Of a DNA stretch of 64,000 nt, positions 9,038-18,798 are shown piece after piece. Source of the DNA: Streptomyces sp. NWU339 (GTDB taxonomy: Bacteria > Actinomycetota > Actinomycetes > Streptomycetales > Streptomycetaceae); the NCBI RefSeq assembly GCF_003143855.1, contig NZ_QFRK01000003.1, forward strand, positions 306,734-370,733, read 5' to 3'. The first letter of the stretch is position 1; the number at the start of each line of letters is the position of its first letter. The position numbers were made by a program, and so were the translations under genes. The notes beneath the pieces are model-generated. The model was not told where the DNA came from, ran no database searches, and was given only the letters and a program-made list of their open reading frames with translations.

Positions 9038-11077
9038 ATGGACGTGAAGCGATACTTCCGTGGGCCGGTCATGTGGATCGTGCTGGCCGTCCTCGCCGTG
9101 GTCGTGTTGATGCAGGTCGTCGGCTCGTCCGGCGGCTACAAGACGGTGGACACCGGCCAGGTGGTCCAGGCGATCAACCAGAACAAAGTCGAGTCGGCCA
9201 AGCTGACCACCGGCGACGAGCAGATCATCAAGGTCGAGCTCAAGCCCGGTGAGAAGATCAAGGACAGCTCGAAGATCCAGGCGAGCTACATCGGTGACCA
9301 GGGCGTCACCATCGCCAACACGCTGCAGGACAAGTACCAGAACAAGCAGATTCCGGACGGTTACACGGTTTCGCCGTCCAAGCAGAACCCGTTCGTGAGC
9401 ATTCTGCTGTCGCTGCTGCCCTTCGTCCTCATCGTCGTGGTCTTCCTGTTCCTGATGAATCAGATGCAGGGCGGCGGCTCCCGCGTCATGAACTTCGGCA
9501 AGTCCAAGGCGAAGCTCATTACCAAGGACACCCCGAAGACGACGTTCGCCGACGTCGCGGGATCGGACGAGGCGGTCGAGGAACTCCACGAGATCAAGGA
9601 GTTCCTGCAGGAGCCGGCGAAGTTCCAGGCCGTCGGGGCGAAGATCCCCAAGGGCGTGCTGCTGTACGGCCCGCCCGGAACCGGCAAGACCCTGCTCGCG
9701 CGTGCCGTCGCGGGCGAGGCCGGAGTCCCCTTCTACTCGATCTCCGGTTCCGACTTCGTCGAGATGTTCGTCGGTGTCGGTGCCTCCCGGGTCCGTGACC
9801 TGTTCGAGCAGGCCAAGGCCAACGCCCCGGCGATCGTCTTCGTCGACGAGATCGACGCGGTCGGCCGCCACCGCGGCGCCGGCCTCGGCGGTGGTCACGA
9901 CGAGCGCGAGCAGACCCTGAACCAGCTCCTCGTCGAGATGGACGGCTTCGACGTCAAGGGCGGCGTGATCCTCATCGCCGCCACGAACCGCCCGGACATC
10001 CTCGACCCGGCCCTCCTGCGCCCCGGCCGCTTCGACCGCCAGATCGCGGTCGACCGCCCGGACATGCAGGGCCGGCTGGAGATCCTCAAGGTCCACCAGA
10101 AGGGCAAGCCGGTCGCCCCGGACGTCGACCTGGCGGCCGTCGCCCGCCGTACCCCCGGCATGACCGGTGCCGACCTGGCCAACGTGCTGAACGAGGCCGC
10201 GCTGCTGACCGCGCGCAGCGATCAGAAGCTGGTCGACAACCACATGCTGGACGAGGCGATCGACCGTGTGGTCGCGGGCCCGCAGAAGCGGAGCCGGATC
10301 ATGTCGGACAAGGAGAAGAAGATCACCGCGTACCACGAGGGCGGACACGCCCTGGTCGCGGCGGCCTCACCGAACTCCGATCCCGTCCACAAGATCACGA
10401 TCCTGTCCAGAGGCCGTGCCCTCGGCTACACGATGGTGCTGCCGGACGAGGACAAGTACTCGACCACGCGCAACGAGATGCTGGACCAGCTGGCCTACAT
10501 GCTGGGTGGCCGGGCGGCCGAGGAGCTCGTCTTCCACGACCCGACCACCGGTGCGGCCAACGACATCGAGAAGGCCACCGGCCTGGCCCGCGCGATGGTC
10601 ACGCAGTACGGCATGACCGAGCGTCTCGGCGCGATCAAGTTCGGCGGCGACAACTCCGAACCGTTCCTCGGACGTGAGATGGCTCACCAGCGCGACTACT
10701 CGGAGGAGATCGCCGCGCTGGTCGACGAAGAGGTCAAGAAGCTCATCGAGACCGCGCACAACGAGGCGTGGGAGATCCTGGTCGAGAACCGCGACGTGCT
10801 CGACAACCTGGTCCTCGCCCTCCTGGAGCGGGAGACGCTGGGCAAGGAGGAGATCGCCGAGATCTTCGCGCCGATCGTCAAGCGCCCGCCCAGGCCCGCC
10901 TGGACCGGTTCCTCCCGCCGTACGCCGTCCACCCGCCCGCCGGTGCTCTCCCCCAAGGAGCTGGCACTGACGAACGGGGCGAACGGCGCGACGCCGGCCA
11001 TCTCCACCGTGAAGAGCACCGCCGCGGAACCCGCGCCGGCGCCCGAGCGGACCCCGGAGGACCGCCCCGAGAGCTGA
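9038..11077 (+). CDS. ftsH: ATP-dependent zinc metalloprotease FtsH
   Basis: A 679-residue membrane AAA+ protease that degrades misfolded membrane and regulatory proteins. N-terminal helix ([20 protein letters not shown]), periplasmic-type loop, second helix ([20 protein letters not shown]), Walker A GPPGTGKT at about 211-218, Walker B FVDEID, second region of homology [17 protein letters not shown], and zinc motif HEGGH at 433-437. The C-terminus carries a Thr/Ala/Pro-rich tail. ATG 9038 gives the conserved MDVKRYFRG start, but its ribosome-binding site is poor. An in-frame ATG at 9002 would add 12 residues; AGGAGGG at 9007 lies inside that extension. Confidence 0.96.
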   Translation: MDVKRYFRGPVMWIVLAVLAVVVLMQVVGSSGGYKTVDTGQVVQAINQNKVESAKLTTGDEQIIKVELKPGEKIKDSSKIQASYIGDQGVTIANTLQDKYQNKQIPDGYTVSPSKQNPFVSILLSLLPFVLIVVVFLFLMNQMQGGGSRVMNFGKSKAKLITKDTPKTTFADVAGSDEAVEELHEIKEFLQEPAKFQAVGAKIPKGVLLYGPPGTGKTLLARAVAGEAGVPFYSISGSDFVEMFVGVGASRVRDLFEQAKANAPAIVFVDEIDAVGRHRGAGLGGGHDEREQTLNQLLVEMDGFDVKGGVILIAATNRPDILDPALLRPGRFDRQIAVDRPDMQGRLEILKVHQKGKPVAPDVDLAAVARRTPGMTGADLANVLNEAALLTARSDQKLVDNHMLDEAIDRVVAGPQKRSRIMSDKEKKITAYHEGGHALVAAASPNSDPVHKITILSRGRALGYTMVLPDEDKYSTTRNEMLDQLAYMLGGRAAEELVFHDPTTGAANDIEKATGLARAMVTQYGMTERLGAIKFGGDNSEPFLGREMAHQRDYSEEIAALVDEEVKKLIETAHNEAWEILVENRDVLDNLVLALLERETLGKEEIAEIFAPIVKRPPRPAWTGSSRRTPSTRPPVLSPKELALTNGANGATPAISTVKSTAAEPAPAPERTPEDRPES

Positions 11078-11116
11078 CCGGCTCTCCCGGCGGCCCCGCC
11101 GGGCCCGGAATGAACG

Positions 11117-11150
11117 CCGCGCCCCCCAGGTTCTAGCCTGGGGGGCGCGG
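11117..11150 (+). terminator. Intrinsic terminator after ftsH
   Basis: A perfect 14-bp GC-rich stem (11117-11130 with 11137-11150), a 6-nt loop and then CTTTTG. The T-run makes this a textbook intrinsic terminator, placed 40 bp after ftsH and 65 bp before folE. folE is therefore probably transcribed separately, or by read-through. Confidence 0.92.
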
Positions 11151-11214
11151 CTTTTGTGTATCCGCAGTCGGACGCGCACCCCTGACGCGCGCAGGCACAG
11201 GAACGAGGCACCAC

Positions 11215-11820
11215 ATGACCGACCCCGTGACGCTGGACGGCGATTTCACCTTCGGCGAGTTCGACGAGAAGCGAGCCGAGAACGCCGTACGCGAGCTGCT
11301 GATCGCGGTCGGTGAGGACCCCGACCGGGAGGGGCTGCAGGAGACACCGGCCCGGGTGGCACGGGCGTACAAGGAGATATTCGCCGGCCTGTGGCAGAAG
11401 CCCGAGGACGTGTTGACGACCACGTTCGACATCGGGCACGACGAGATGGTGCTCGTGAAGGACATCGAGGTGTACTCGACGTGTGAGCACCATCTGGTGC
11501 CGTTCCGCGGCGTGGCCCACGTCGGCTACATCCCGGCCACCAGCGGCAAGATCACGGGGCTGTCGAAGCTGGCCCGGCTCGTGGACGTCTACGCCCGGCG
11601 ACCGCAGGTGCAGGAACGGCTCACCACCCAGATCGCGGACTCCCTGATGGAGATATTGGAGCCGCGCGGAGTGATCGTGGTCGTGGAGTGCGAGCACATG
11701 TGCATGTCGATGCGGGGCATCCGCAAGCCCGGCGCGAAGACCCTCACGTCGGCCGTGCGCGGCCAGCTGCGGGACGCGGCGACGCGCAACGAGGCGATGA
11801 GCCTGATCATGGCGCGCTGA
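11215..11820 (+). CDS. folE: GTP cyclohydrolase I
   Basis: A 201-residue enzyme for the first step of folate (dihydroneopterin triphosphate) synthesis. Zinc ligands are visible as Cys90 and His93 in TCEHHLVPF and Cys163 in [11 protein letters not shown]; the [22 protein letters not shown] block is highly conserved. ATG at 11215 follows GAGG about 6 nt upstream. The remaining folate genes folP, folB and folK lie just downstream on the opposite strand, so the pathway is split over two converging units. Confidence 0.96.
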   Translation: MTDPVTLDGDFTFGEFDEKRAENAVRELLIAVGEDPDREGLQETPARVARAYKEIFAGLWQKPEDVLTTTFDIGHDEMVLVKDIEVYSTCEHHLVPFRGVAHVGYIPATSGKITGLSKLARLVDVYARRPQVQERLTTQIADSLMEILEPRGVIVVVECEHMCMSMRGIRKPGAKTLTSAVRGQLRDAATRNEAMSLIMAR

Positions 11821-11843
11821 CCGGGGACGGACCCGCGCGGGAA

Positions 11844-11864
11844 CGGTCCCGGCTCCCGGGACCG
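11844..11864. terminator. Hairpin between converging folE and DUF3180 genes
   Basis: A perfect 9-bp stem (11844-11852 with 11856-11864) and 3-nt loop in the 75-bp gap between two converging stop codons. Confidence 0.65.
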
Positions 11865-11895
11865 CGGTCCCCGGAACCGGACCCTGGAATGCGTC

Positions 11896-12390
11896 TCAGG
11901 CCGCCGGGGCCGTGCCCCTGCCGTTGTGGTGGTCGTCGTCGTCCTCCGGGAGCTTGCAGACCCGCTCCAGGAAGAGGGCGGCCGCTATGACGGCGATCCC
12001 CGCCAGGACCGAGGCGCCGGCGTAGATGGCCTGGTCGCGGCGGGCCGGGATGTCGAGGGACTCCAGGAGGAAGACGCCGGTGCCGCCGTACATCCCGGCG
12101 ACCAGGGCGGCGACCAGAGCGCTGGCCTGGCCGAAGACGACCGCGCGGGCCGCCATCATGGGGTCGACGCCCTTCGCTTCGGGACGGCGCTCGCGCTGGG
12201 CCTTGAGACGGGCGCGGAGAGAGAGCGCCGTGGCCGTGAGGACCACGGCGATCAGGGCGAGGACGATGGGCGCGGCCACCGGGACGCTCGGCAGCGTGTC
12301 GAAGGAGTTCCAGAGGCGGGCGACGGCCCAGGACAGGATCCCGGCCACGACGAAGACGCCGGCCAGCACCCTGATGCGCAGCTCTCTCAC
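11896..12390 (-). CDS. DUF3180 family membrane protein
   Basis: A 164-residue membrane protein of the actinobacterial DUF3180 family, function unknown. Four hydrophobic helices can be seen: about residues 6-24 (VLAGVFVVAGILSWAVA), 38-58, 84-110 and 125-142, ending in an acidic His-rich tail (PEDDDDHHNGRG). GTG at 12390 is preceded by AAGGGA. It lies 55 bp downstream of folK and is probably the last gene of the folP-folB-folK unit, as in other actinomycetes. Confidence 0.85.
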   Translation of the reverse strand: MRELRIRVLAGVFVVAGILSWAVARLWNSFDTLPSVPVAAPIVLALIAVVLTATALSLRARLKAQRERRPEAKGVDPMMAARAVVFGQASALVAALVAGMYGGTGVFLLESLDIPARRDQAIYAGASVLAGIAVIAAALFLERVCKLPEDDDDHHNGRGTAPAA

Positions 12391-12445
12391 GGTGTCCCTT
12401 CGGTTCCCCCGGTGCCCCGGAATGCGGTCGTGTCGACCTTAACGG

Positions 12446-13057
12446 CTATTCGGGCAGCCGAAGTTCCAGGTCGGCCCGGGGCAGGACGCCTTCTCGGCCG
12501 ACCGCGCCCAGCAGGGCGGCGACGGGGCCGCGTCCGGGGAGAACGGCCTCGGGGTCGACGTCGAGCCAGGGGGCCAGCACGAAGGCGCGCTCGTGGGCGC
12601 GGGGGTGCGGAAGGGTCAGCCGCGGGTCGTCGGACAGGAGGTCCGCGTAGGCGACGATGTCCACGTCCAGGGTGCGCGGACCCCAGCGCTCGTCGCGGAC
12701 CCGGTGGAAGGCCTCCTCGATCGCGTGCGCCCGCTCCAGCAGGGAGGACGGGGGGAGGGTGGTCCTCAGGGCCACGACCGCGTTGAAGTACGAGGGCTGG
12801 CTGCCGGGCTCGACGCCCCACGGCTCCGTCTCGTACACGGGGGACACCGCTTTGACGCGGATGCCCGGGGTGTCCTCCAGGGCGTCGACGGCCCCCTGGA
12901 GGGTCTCCAGCCGGTTGCCGAGGTTGGCGCCGAGGGCGATCACGGCCTGCTTCGGGTTCTGCAGGGTGCTGTCGGCGGCGTCGACCCGCTCCGTCACGGA
13001 GGCGGGGACCGGCTGAACGGTCGGGTCGGTGTGGCCCTGGGCGGAAGGCCTGGTCAT
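12446..13057 (-). CDS. folK: 2-amino-4-hydroxy-6-hydroxymethyldihydropteridine diphosphokinase
   Basis: A 203-residue folate-pathway pyrophosphokinase acting between FolB and FolP. The HPPK fold is clear: ALGANLGNRLETLQ, SPVYETEPWGV, YFNAVVALRTTLPP, RVRDERWGPRTLDVDIV and LPHPRAHERAFVLAPW. An N-terminal extension of about 38 residues (TRPSAQGHTDP...) precedes the domain. The ATG at 13057 overlaps the folB stop as ATGA, which indicates translational coupling. Open frame extends upstream inside folB but that is a shadow. Confidence 0.94.
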   Translation of the reverse strand: MTRPSAQGHTDPTVQPVPASVTERVDAADSTLQNPKQAVIALGANLGNRLETLQGAVDALEDTPGIRVKAVSPVYETEPWGVEPGSQPSYFNAVVALRTTLPPSSLLERAHAIEEAFHRVRDERWGPRTLDVDIVAYADLLSDDPRLTLPHPRAHERAFVLAPWLDVDPEAVLPGRGPVAALLGAVGREGVLPRADLELRLPE

Positions 13058-13413
13058 ACGCGGCTCCGGGTGATGGTGATGGTCACGTCGTCGAAGGGCA
13101 CGGTGATCGGCGCGTCCGGCTTGTGGACGCGGACCTCGACCTCCTGGACCACGTCGTGCTCGAGGCAGACCCGGGCGATGCGCTCGGCGAGCGTCTCGAT
13201 GAGGTTCACCGGCTCGCCCTCGACGACCGCCACGACCTCCTCCGCCACGATCCCGTAGTGCACGGTCTTCGCCAGGTCGTCGTCGGTCGCGGCCGGTCGG
13301 GTGTCCAGGCCGAGGACGAGGTCGACGACGAAGGTCTGGCCTTCCTCGCGTTCCTTGGGGAACACACCGTGGTGCCCACGGGCCTTCAGGCCGTGCAGCG
13401 CGACACGATCCAC
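13054..13413 (-). CDS. folB: Dihydroneopterin aldolase
   Basis: A 119-residue enzyme converting dihydroneopterin to 6-hydroxymethyl-dihydropterin. Typical start DRVALHGLKARGHHGVFPKEREEGQTF with the catalytic region, then NLIETLAERIARVCL and VEVRVHKPDAPI. GTG at 13413 has AGGAG about 9 nt upstream. It overlaps folK by 4 bp. A tandem 8-bp repeat array (13431-13486) lies immediately upstream of its ribosome-binding site. Confidence 0.95.
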   Translation of the reverse strand: MDRVALHGLKARGHHGVFPKEREEGQTFVVDLVLGLDTRPAATDDDLAKTVHYGIVAEEVVAVVEGEPVNLIETLAERIARVCLEHDVVQEVEVRVHKPDAPITVPFDDVTITITRSRV

Positions 13414-13430
13414 GCGAATCCACTCCTGTA

Positions 13431-13486
13431 GTCGGTCAGTCGGTCAGTCGGTCAGTCGGTCAGTCGGTCAGTCGGTCAGTCGGTCA
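13431..13486. repeat. Tandem 8-bp repeat, seven perfect copies
   Basis: Seven perfect head-to-tail copies of GTCGGTCA (read on the + strand) fill 56 bp between the NTF2-like gene and folB, about 18 bp upstream of the folB start. It is a simple-sequence tract of the kind that can change copy number by slippage. Eight is not a multiple of three, but the tract is not within a coding region. Confidence 0.97.
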
Positions 13487-13732
13487 GTTCGCCGGTCCGC
13501 CGGCCGATGCCGTGCGAGCGGCACACCTGCCCCGGTCGAATCTACCCGCGGGCACCGGCAGGACCGGCCCCGAGGGGGCGCCGGTCCGGACCGGTACCAG
13601 GAGGATTCACCCTGTGTTCTCCCGGGAGGCCCGGGGCTCACGGGTCGGTGGCGGCCCCTACCCGCACGGCCGTGATTCCGACCACTTTCCGGTGGCCCCG
13701 GTCGTGAGTGGTGACCGGCTGCCGGACGGATC

Positions 13733-14263
13733 CTAGGCGGGGGAGTCGGTGTCGTCCGGGGTGTCGGTGTCGTCGGGGGGTTCGTCCTCACCGTTCTCGG
13801 CGAGGACGGGGGAGGCGTGGTGGGACCAGAGCTTCCAGCCCGCGGGGGTACGCCGGTAGATGTTGGTGGCGACGACCAGCTGGCCGACCAGGGGGCCGAG
13901 CTCCTCGCCCGCCTTCGGCGCGGGACCGCCGCTGAGGATGTTCTCGGTGCAGGTCACCAGGGCGGTGTCGCCGGTGACGGAGACGTGCACGTCGGTGAGG
14001 AAGAACTGGATGTAGTCGGTGTTCGCCATGATCAGGGCGTACGACCGGAGCACCTCGCCGCGGCCCGTGAGCACCGGCCAGCCGGGGTGCACGCAGGAGA
14101 CCACTCCGGTGTCCGCCGGGTCGTGGTAAGTCTCGTCGACGCCCAGGTCGGCCGGGGTGAGCCAGAGCGACGACACCTCCTCGAAGTCACCCTGCTCGAG
14201 TGCCTCGTAGAAGGCGGCGTTGGTGGCCTCGACCTGCTCGACGTCGGTGTGAGGCGCGCTCAC
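13733..14263 (-). CDS. NTF2-like/SnoaL-fold protein in folate operon
   Basis: A 176-residue protein with an NTF2-like (SnoaL, DUF4440-type) cone fold: EATNAAFYEALEQGDFEEVSSLW at the start, CVHPGWPVLTGRGEVLRSYALIM in the middle, then alternating strands (VSVTGDTALVTCTENIL, NIYRRTPAGWKLWSHHAS). The acidic tail repeats DDTDTPDDTDS. GTG at 14263 overlaps the folP stop by 4 bp, so it is cotranslated with folP. Its biochemical role is unknown; position between folP and folB suggests a link to pterin metabolism, but that is inference. Confidence 0.85.
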   Translation of the reverse strand: MSAPHTDVEQVEATNAAFYEALEQGDFEEVSSLWLTPADLGVDETYHDPADTGVVSCVHPGWPVLTGRGEVLRSYALIMANTDYIQFFLTDVHVSVTGDTALVTCTENILSGGPAPKAGEELGPLVGQLVVATNIYRRTPAGWKLWSHHASPVLAENGEDEPPDDTDTPDDTDSPA

Positions 14264-15174
14264 CGGGTTCCTTCCGCACCGTGCGGGGCGGGCTCGGGGC
14301 GCGTGCCGTCCGGGGTGCGCGCCTGTTCGACGGCGCGTACGACCCGTACGGCGTCCGCGGTGGCGCGCACCTCGTGCACGCGGACCGCCCAGGCGCCGCC
14401 CTGCGCGGCGAGGGCGGAGACGGCGGCGGTGGCCGCGTCACGTTCCCGGGCGGGCGGGGGCGTGCCGTCGGGCCCGGCCAGGACCTGGCCGAGGAACCGC
14501 TTGCGGGACGCGGCCACGAGCAGCGGGTGACCGAGTGCCCGGAGGCGGTCGAGCCGGGCGAGGAGGGCGAGGTCGTGGCCGGTGTCCTTGGAGAAGCCGA
14601 GTCCGGGGTCGACGATCACGCGGTCGGCCGCGACGCCGCTCTCCAGCACCGCCGCCACGCGCGCGTGGAGCTCGTCGACGACCTCGGTGACGATGTCGTC
14701 GTACGCGCCCCTGATGTTGCCGCCCTCCAGCAGGCCGCGCCAGTGCATGACGACGAAGGGGGCGCCGGCGGCGGCGACGACGCGGAGCATGTCGGGGTCG
14801 GCGAGACCGCCGCTCACGTCGTTGACGAGCGCGGCGCCGGCCGTGAGGGACTGTTCGGCGACCGAGGCGCGCATGGTGTCGACGGAGATCGTGACGCCCT
14901 CGGCGGCGAGGCCGCGGACCACGGGGATGACGCGCTTGAGTTCCTCGGCCTCGTCGACGCGGGTGGCGCCGGGGCGGGTGGACTCGCCGCCGACGTCTAT
15001 CAGGTCGGCGCCCTGGGCAACCAGGTCGAGGCCGCGCTTGACGGCGGTCGTCGTGTCGAACCAGCGGCCACCGTCGGAGAAGGAGTCGGGGGTCACGTTC
15101 ACCACGCCCATGACCGCGCAGCGGTCCCAGTGGGGAAGGCCCGCGACGTGGAGATGTCCGCTGCTGCTGCTCAT
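14260..15174 (-). CDS. folP: Dihydropteroate synthase
   Basis: A 304-residue enzyme joining p-aminobenzoate to hydroxymethyl-dihydropterin diphosphate; the sulfonamide target. Both signature blocks are intact: MGVVNVTPDSFSDGG and LIDVGGESTRPGA, then DVSGGLAD, VVMHWRG and IVDPGLGFSKDTGHDLALL, with the Ser-Arg-Lys-Arg block (AASRKRFLG). ATG at 15174. First gene of the - strand folate unit folP-(NTF2-like)-folB-folK. Confidence 0.95.
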   Translation of the reverse strand: MSSSSGHLHVAGLPHWDRCAVMGVVNVTPDSFSDGGRWFDTTTAVKRGLDLVAQGADLIDVGGESTRPGATRVDEAEELKRVIPVVRGLAAEGVTISVDTMRASVAEQSLTAGAALVNDVSGGLADPDMLRVVAAAGAPFVVMHWRGLLEGGNIRGAYDDIVTEVVDELHARVAAVLESGVAADRVIVDPGLGFSKDTGHDLALLARLDRLRALGHPLLVAASRKRFLGQVLAGPDGTPPPARERDAATAAVSALAAQGGAWAVRVHEVRATADAVRVVRAVEQARTPDGTRPEPAPHGAEGTR

Positions 15175-15501
15175 ATGTTCAGCGTATGCCCCGGGCGCGG
15201 CCCGGGAGACCCGGACCCTGGGGACCTGGATCCGGAAGACCCGGAAGACCCGGAAGATCTGGAGGGGAGCGGGGTCCGTGCCCCCGTCCGAACCTCCGGC
15301 CGGTATTTCCTCAGCGGATCTCGTCGGTCTTCCCGGAAAGTGGTGACCCGCCCCTTCTCGCGAAAATGATCTTGCATATTCGCATGCCGGACCTATTCAC
15401 GGTTCGGCGGAGTTCCCTGACGCCCTGTGAAAGCCTCGGTGTGGCTTTGTTTTTACGGGGCGGGGCTCCATCATTCGCCTACGCGCGGTAAGTTTCTGGC
15501 C
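15175..15501. other. Intergenic region between divergent folP and coiled-coil membrane gene
   Basis: This 327-bp gap should carry promoters for both genes. It contains three copies of the 9-bp unit CCGGAAGAY at 15232-15258. At 15430-15448 there is a short hairpin (AAAGCC pairing with GGCTTT) followed by GTTTTT, shaped like a weak intrinsic terminator or attenuator for the + strand. The stretch 15365-15425 is noticeably less GC-rich than its surroundings, but I could not assign a clear -35/-10 pair. Confidence 0.6.
15232..15258. repeat. Tandem 9-bp repeat, three copies
   Basis: CCGGAAGAC occurs twice in tandem at 15232-15249 and then once as CCGGAAGAT at 15250-15258. It is non-coding, lying between folP and the next gene. 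Confidence 0.9.
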
Positions 15502-16830
15502 ATGCCACGTGGACGTCACCGCCATTCCCCGCCCCTGCACAGGATGCTGCCCCCGTCGGCGATCGCAGGCGTCTCCCTCGTCTGCGCCCTGGGGCCCTGG
15601 GTGTTCACACAACCGATGGCGCTCCGCCTCCTGGCCGCCGCCGCGGCGGCCACGGCGATCATCGGTGCGGTCGTCATGCGGCACTGGGACACCCAGGCCG
15701 GCAAGCAGGTCGCCGACCTCACGCGCGCGCGGGCCGGTGACGAGTGGCGGTTCGAGGAGCGGATCGCCGAACTGGAGGCCGACCTCGACGAGTCGCGCGA
15801 ACTGCGCGTCAAGCTGGAGCAGCGGCTACGCGCCAAGCGCGCGGAGCTGGCCGGGCTGCGCAACGAGCACGCGGCACTGCTCCGGCGGTACGCCGCCGCG
15901 GAGACCGAGCGGGCGAGCGTTCTGGAGGAGCGCCGGGTGCTCGAGATCGAGGCGGCGGTACCGGCCCGTGCGCTGCCGGCGGGGCCTTCGGCGCGGTCCG
16001 GTGACGAGACCGCCGGGACGGTCTCCGTGCCGGCGGCCAGGAGCGAGGACGGAACCGCGGGCGGGGCCGCGGTGGAGGAAACGACCGGGGCGGAAGCGGT
16101 CGGGGCGGAGCCGACGGCTCCCGCGGTCTTCTCGCCCGAGGGCTCCAAGCTGTTCCTGCGGGCCGAGGCGGCGCTGACCCGGCTCGGCGACGACGCGCGG
16201 GAGGAGCACCACGACACTCCCGAGGGTGACGCCTCCGAGGACGACTCCCCCGAGGGCGACGGCCCCGAGCCCGCGAAGAAGCGGAAGTCGGAGCAGCCGC
16301 GGAAGGACGGGACGGAGGGGCAGCCGGGGGCGGTCGGCGAGCACGAGCGCGCGGCTTCCTCCGGCCCGGGCATCGACGCCGACACCGGCACCGGCACCGA
16401 GCCCGAGGAGCCGTCCCAGCCCGAGCAGTCGGCCCCGCCGGTCCCGCCCGGCCGTTCGGTGCAGCCCTCCGGGCACTTCACCGTGCCGACCGCGGTCGCG
16501 GTCGTACCGCCGACGGAGCCCGTCCGGCGTCCGGTGACCGACGGCGGGTTCGACTTCTTCGGTACGCAGAAGGACGAGGGGCCCGACCGGGAGGGCGTCC
16601 AGAACGAGGACCTCGCCGATGTCGTCGGCCAGGAGGCCCTGGCCCTGCACAAGCCCGAGGACGACGGCGAGTTCAAGCCGGCCGATGAGGACGCACGGGC
16701 CGTCGGCCAGGTCATCGATCTGACGGCGCACGAGGAGCCGGAAGAGGTCGGCACGGCCGGCCCGGACGGCCCGGACGGCACAGCCGACGCGGCGGTCGAC
16801 ACCGAGGGACTGCGCAGCGCGGTCTCCTGA
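15502..16830 (+). CDS. Membrane-anchored coiled-coil protein with acidic disordered tail
   Basis: A 442-residue protein I do not recognise as a named family. After a basic start (PRGRHRHSPPLHR) there are two short hydrophobic helices at about residues 15-50, then a coiled coil at about 55-155 rich in Glu, Arg and Leu heptads (RIAELEADLDESRELRVKLEQ). The rest is low-complexity, acidic and Pro/Gly-rich, probably disordered and cytoplasmic, with a conserved-looking FDFFGTQ block near residue 350. ATG 15502 is chosen because upstream sequence has no coding character. Coiled coil plus membrane anchor suggests a scaffolding role, which is inference. Confidence 0.75.
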   Translation: MPRGRHRHSPPLHRMLPPSAIAGVSLVCALGPWVFTQPMALRLLAAAAAATAIIGAVVMRHWDTQAGKQVADLTRARAGDEWRFEERIAELEADLDESRELRVKLEQRLRAKRAELAGLRNEHAALLRRYAAAETERASVLEERRVLEIEAAVPARALPAGPSARSGDETAGTVSVPAARSEDGTAGGAAVEETTGAEAVGAEPTAPAVFSPEGSKLFLRAEAALTRLGDDAREEHHDTPEGDASEDDSPEGDGPEPAKKRKSEQPRKDGTEGQPGAVGEHERAASSGPGIDADTGTGTEPEEPSQPEQSAPPVPPGRSVQPSGHFTVPTAVAVVPPTEPVRRPVTDGGFDFFGTQKDEGPDREGVQNEDLADVVGQEALALHKPEDDGEFKPADEDARAVGQVIDLTAHEEPEEVGTAGPDGPDGTADAAVDTEGLRSAVS

Positions 16831-16850
16831 AGCACCGCACGCGTTTTCGG

Positions 16851-16878
16851 GGGTTCCGGGGTCCGGGTTCCGGGGTCC
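16851..16878. repeat. Direct repeat of 14 bp
   Basis: GGGTTCCGGGGTCC occurs twice in tandem between the converging coiled-coil gene and the YdbT-like gene. No perfect terminator hairpin is visible in this gap. Confidence 0.85.
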
Positions 16879-16882
16879 GGAG

Positions 16883-18217
16883 TCAGGCCATCCAGCGGTC
16901 CGGGCGGGCGTCCCTGCGGCCGGTCCGGGAACGTTCCGCCTGGGCCCGCAGCAGCTCCGCAGCCTCGTCGGCGTCCCGGAGCCGGGCCGTCACGGACTTG
17001 TCGGCCCCGGTGTCCACATGGACGTCCGCGACACCCCGGGCGCGCTGCCAGGGCCCCTGGGCCAGCCGTACGCTCTGCACCTTGGCGTGCGGCACCAGGG
17101 CGACGGTCCGGCTCAGCAGGCCGTGCCGCGCGGCGAACACGGCGTCGGTGACGGCGAGCCCGTAGCCGCGCCACCACACCGGCACGCACCACCGGGCGCG
17201 CCGCGGCGGCCGGGACAGTTCCGCGTGCGACGGCACGTGGACGCCGGGGAGCACGCGCGCGACGACGGACTCGGCGATCTCGCGCGGAGCGACCGGCAGC
17301 AGCAGGGAGTTGGACGAGCCGGCCACGTCGAGTTCGACCCGTACCCAGCCCCGGCGCCGCCACAGCAGCGGCTCCACGAGCCGCACGGTCTGCACCCGTC
17401 CCGGCGGCACCGTCTCGTGCGCCCGGTCCAGCAGCCCGTGGTCGATCCGCAGTCCGTCGGGCGACTCGCCCAGGGTCCAGTCGTACTCGGTGACGAACCG
17501 GCCGACGCTGCTCGCACCCGCCGCGCCGAACAGCGGTACCACGGCGGCGAGGACCGTCCACAGGCTGTGGGTGGCCATCCACAGCAGCGGCACCACGACG
17601 AGGGCGGCGATCAGCCAGACCCAGGTCGAGGCGGTCAGCACGAGGGAGAGGGCGAGGACGCCGGGCGGCACGCGCAACAGCTGCCGGGACGGCGCCTCGC
17701 CGACCTCGTGCGCCGTCTCGGGTGCGAAACCCGCCGCCCGCGCGAGCAGCTCGGCGCGCAGTGCGCGGGCGTGATCGGCACCCAGGAAAGCGAGTTCGTC
17801 CTTCTTGTCGGTGCCGATGACGTCGAGTCTGAGTTTCGACACGCCCGCGATCCGCGCGAGCAGCGGCTGGGTGACGTCGATGGCCTGGATCCGCTCCAGC
17901 CGGATGTGCGCGGTGCGGCGGAACAACAGCCCGGTACGGATGCGCAGTTCGCTGTCGGTCACCGCGAAATGGGTGAACCACCAGGTCAGGAAGCCGTAGA
18001 GGGCGGCGGCCGGGATGAGGACGCCGAGACCGATCAGCAGGGTCGTCGTGGTCAGCCGGGTCAGCTGACGCTGCGCCTGGTCCGGGTCGTGCAGCGCCCA
18101 CCCGATGACGACCGCTATGGGCGCCCACGCCCGCCTGAGCGGCGTGACGGGGTGCAGCCGGCGCTCGATCACCGGGCGTCGCCCGCGTACGTCCTCGTGG
18201 ACCTCCGGGGCCGTCAC
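16883..18217 (-). CDS. Bacterial PH-domain membrane protein, YdbT-like
   Basis: A 444-residue membrane protein with three bacterial PH (bPH2) repeats, similar to Bacillus YdbT. An N-terminal cytoplasmic stretch leads to a hydrophobic pair ([22 protein letters not shown]) and the first repeat ([28 protein letters not shown]). A second pair of helices, then repeats with [20 protein letters not shown] and [21 protein letters not shown] follow. GTG 18217 overlaps the stop of the YdbS-like gene by 4 bp. In Bacillus, YdbS and YdbT are linked to bacteriocin resistance; a role here is not known. Confidence 0.88.
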   Translation of the reverse strand: MTAPEVHEDVRGRRPVIERRLHPVTPLRRAWAPIAVVIGWALHDPDQAQRQLTRLTTTTLLIGLGVLIPAAALYGFLTWWFTHFAVTDSELRIRTGLLFRRTAHIRLERIQAIDVTQPLLARIAGVSKLRLDVIGTDKKDELAFLGADHARALRAELLARAAGFAPETAHEVGEAPSRQLLRVPPGVLALSLVLTASTWVWLIAALVVVPLLWMATHSLWTVLAAVVPLFGAAGASSVGRFVTEYDWTLGESPDGLRIDHGLLDRAHETVPPGRVQTVRLVEPLLWRRRGWVRVELDVAGSSNSLLLPVAPREIAESVVARVLPGVHVPSHAELSRPPRRARWCVPVWWRGYGLAVTDAVFAARHGLLSRTVALVPHAKVQSVRLAQGPWQRARGVADVHVDTGADKSVTARLRDADEAAELLRAQAERSRTGRRDARPDRWMA

Positions 18218-18735
18218 AGCCCCGCCGATCGGGCCTCGCCCAGCTCCGTGAGCCGGTCGCGCAGCCGTTCGGCCTCGGCCGGGACGAGACCGGGGATGGT
18301 GGCGTCGGTCGCCGCGGCCGCCGTGTGCAGCTGCACGCTGGCCAGCCCGAAGTGCCGTTCGACGGGACCGGAGGTGACCTCCACCAGCTGCATCCGCCCG
18401 TACGGCACGACCGTCTCCTCGCGCCACAGGACGCCCCGGCTGATCAGCAGGTCGTCGGCGCGCTCGGCGTACCGCCAGGAGCGCCAGTTGCGCTCCAGCA
18501 TCACCCAGCCCCAGGCCAGCACGGCCAGCGGCAGCACGGCGAAGCCGGCCCAGCCGGGTCCGGCCAGCAGTCCCGGGACCAGCCCGGCGGCCAGGGCGAG
18601 CGACCCCAGCCACACCACGAGCATCAGCCGGCGCAGCTTCAACAGCCCCGGTGGCAGCGCGATCCACTGCGGTCCGTCGCCGGGGCTCACCGGCTCCACC
18701 GCTGTCCCCGTGTCGTGCGGGTTCCCCGTCTCCAT
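18214..18735 (-). CDS. Bacterial PH-domain membrane protein, YdbS-like
   Basis: A 173-residue protein with two adjacent transmembrane helices (about residues 37-72) and one bPH2 domain: [46 protein letters not shown], ending in an [14 protein letters not shown] helix. This is the normal small partner of YdbT-type proteins. ATG at 18735. The stop overlaps the next start as GTGA, so the two are made together and probably form a complex. The gene is divergent from nuoD2, with only 63 bp between starts. Confidence 0.88.
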   Translation of the reverse strand: METGNPHDTGTAVEPVSPGDGPQWIALPPGLLKLRRLMLVVWLGSLALAAGLVPGLLAGPGWAGFAVLPLAVLAWGWVMLERNWRSWRYAERADDLLISRGVLWREETVVPYGRMQLVEVTSGPVERHFGLASVQLHTAAAATDATIPGLVPAEAERLRDRLTELGEARSAGL

Positions 18736-18798
18736 GGGCCCAGCGTACGTAGGCCCCGGCGTGCGCAGGCCCCCGCGTGCGTGGGGGAGACTGGGGTC

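Noticed and set aside
13431..13486. CRISPR array
   Set aside because: The unit is 8 bp with no spacers and no cas genes are present; it is a simple tandem repeat.
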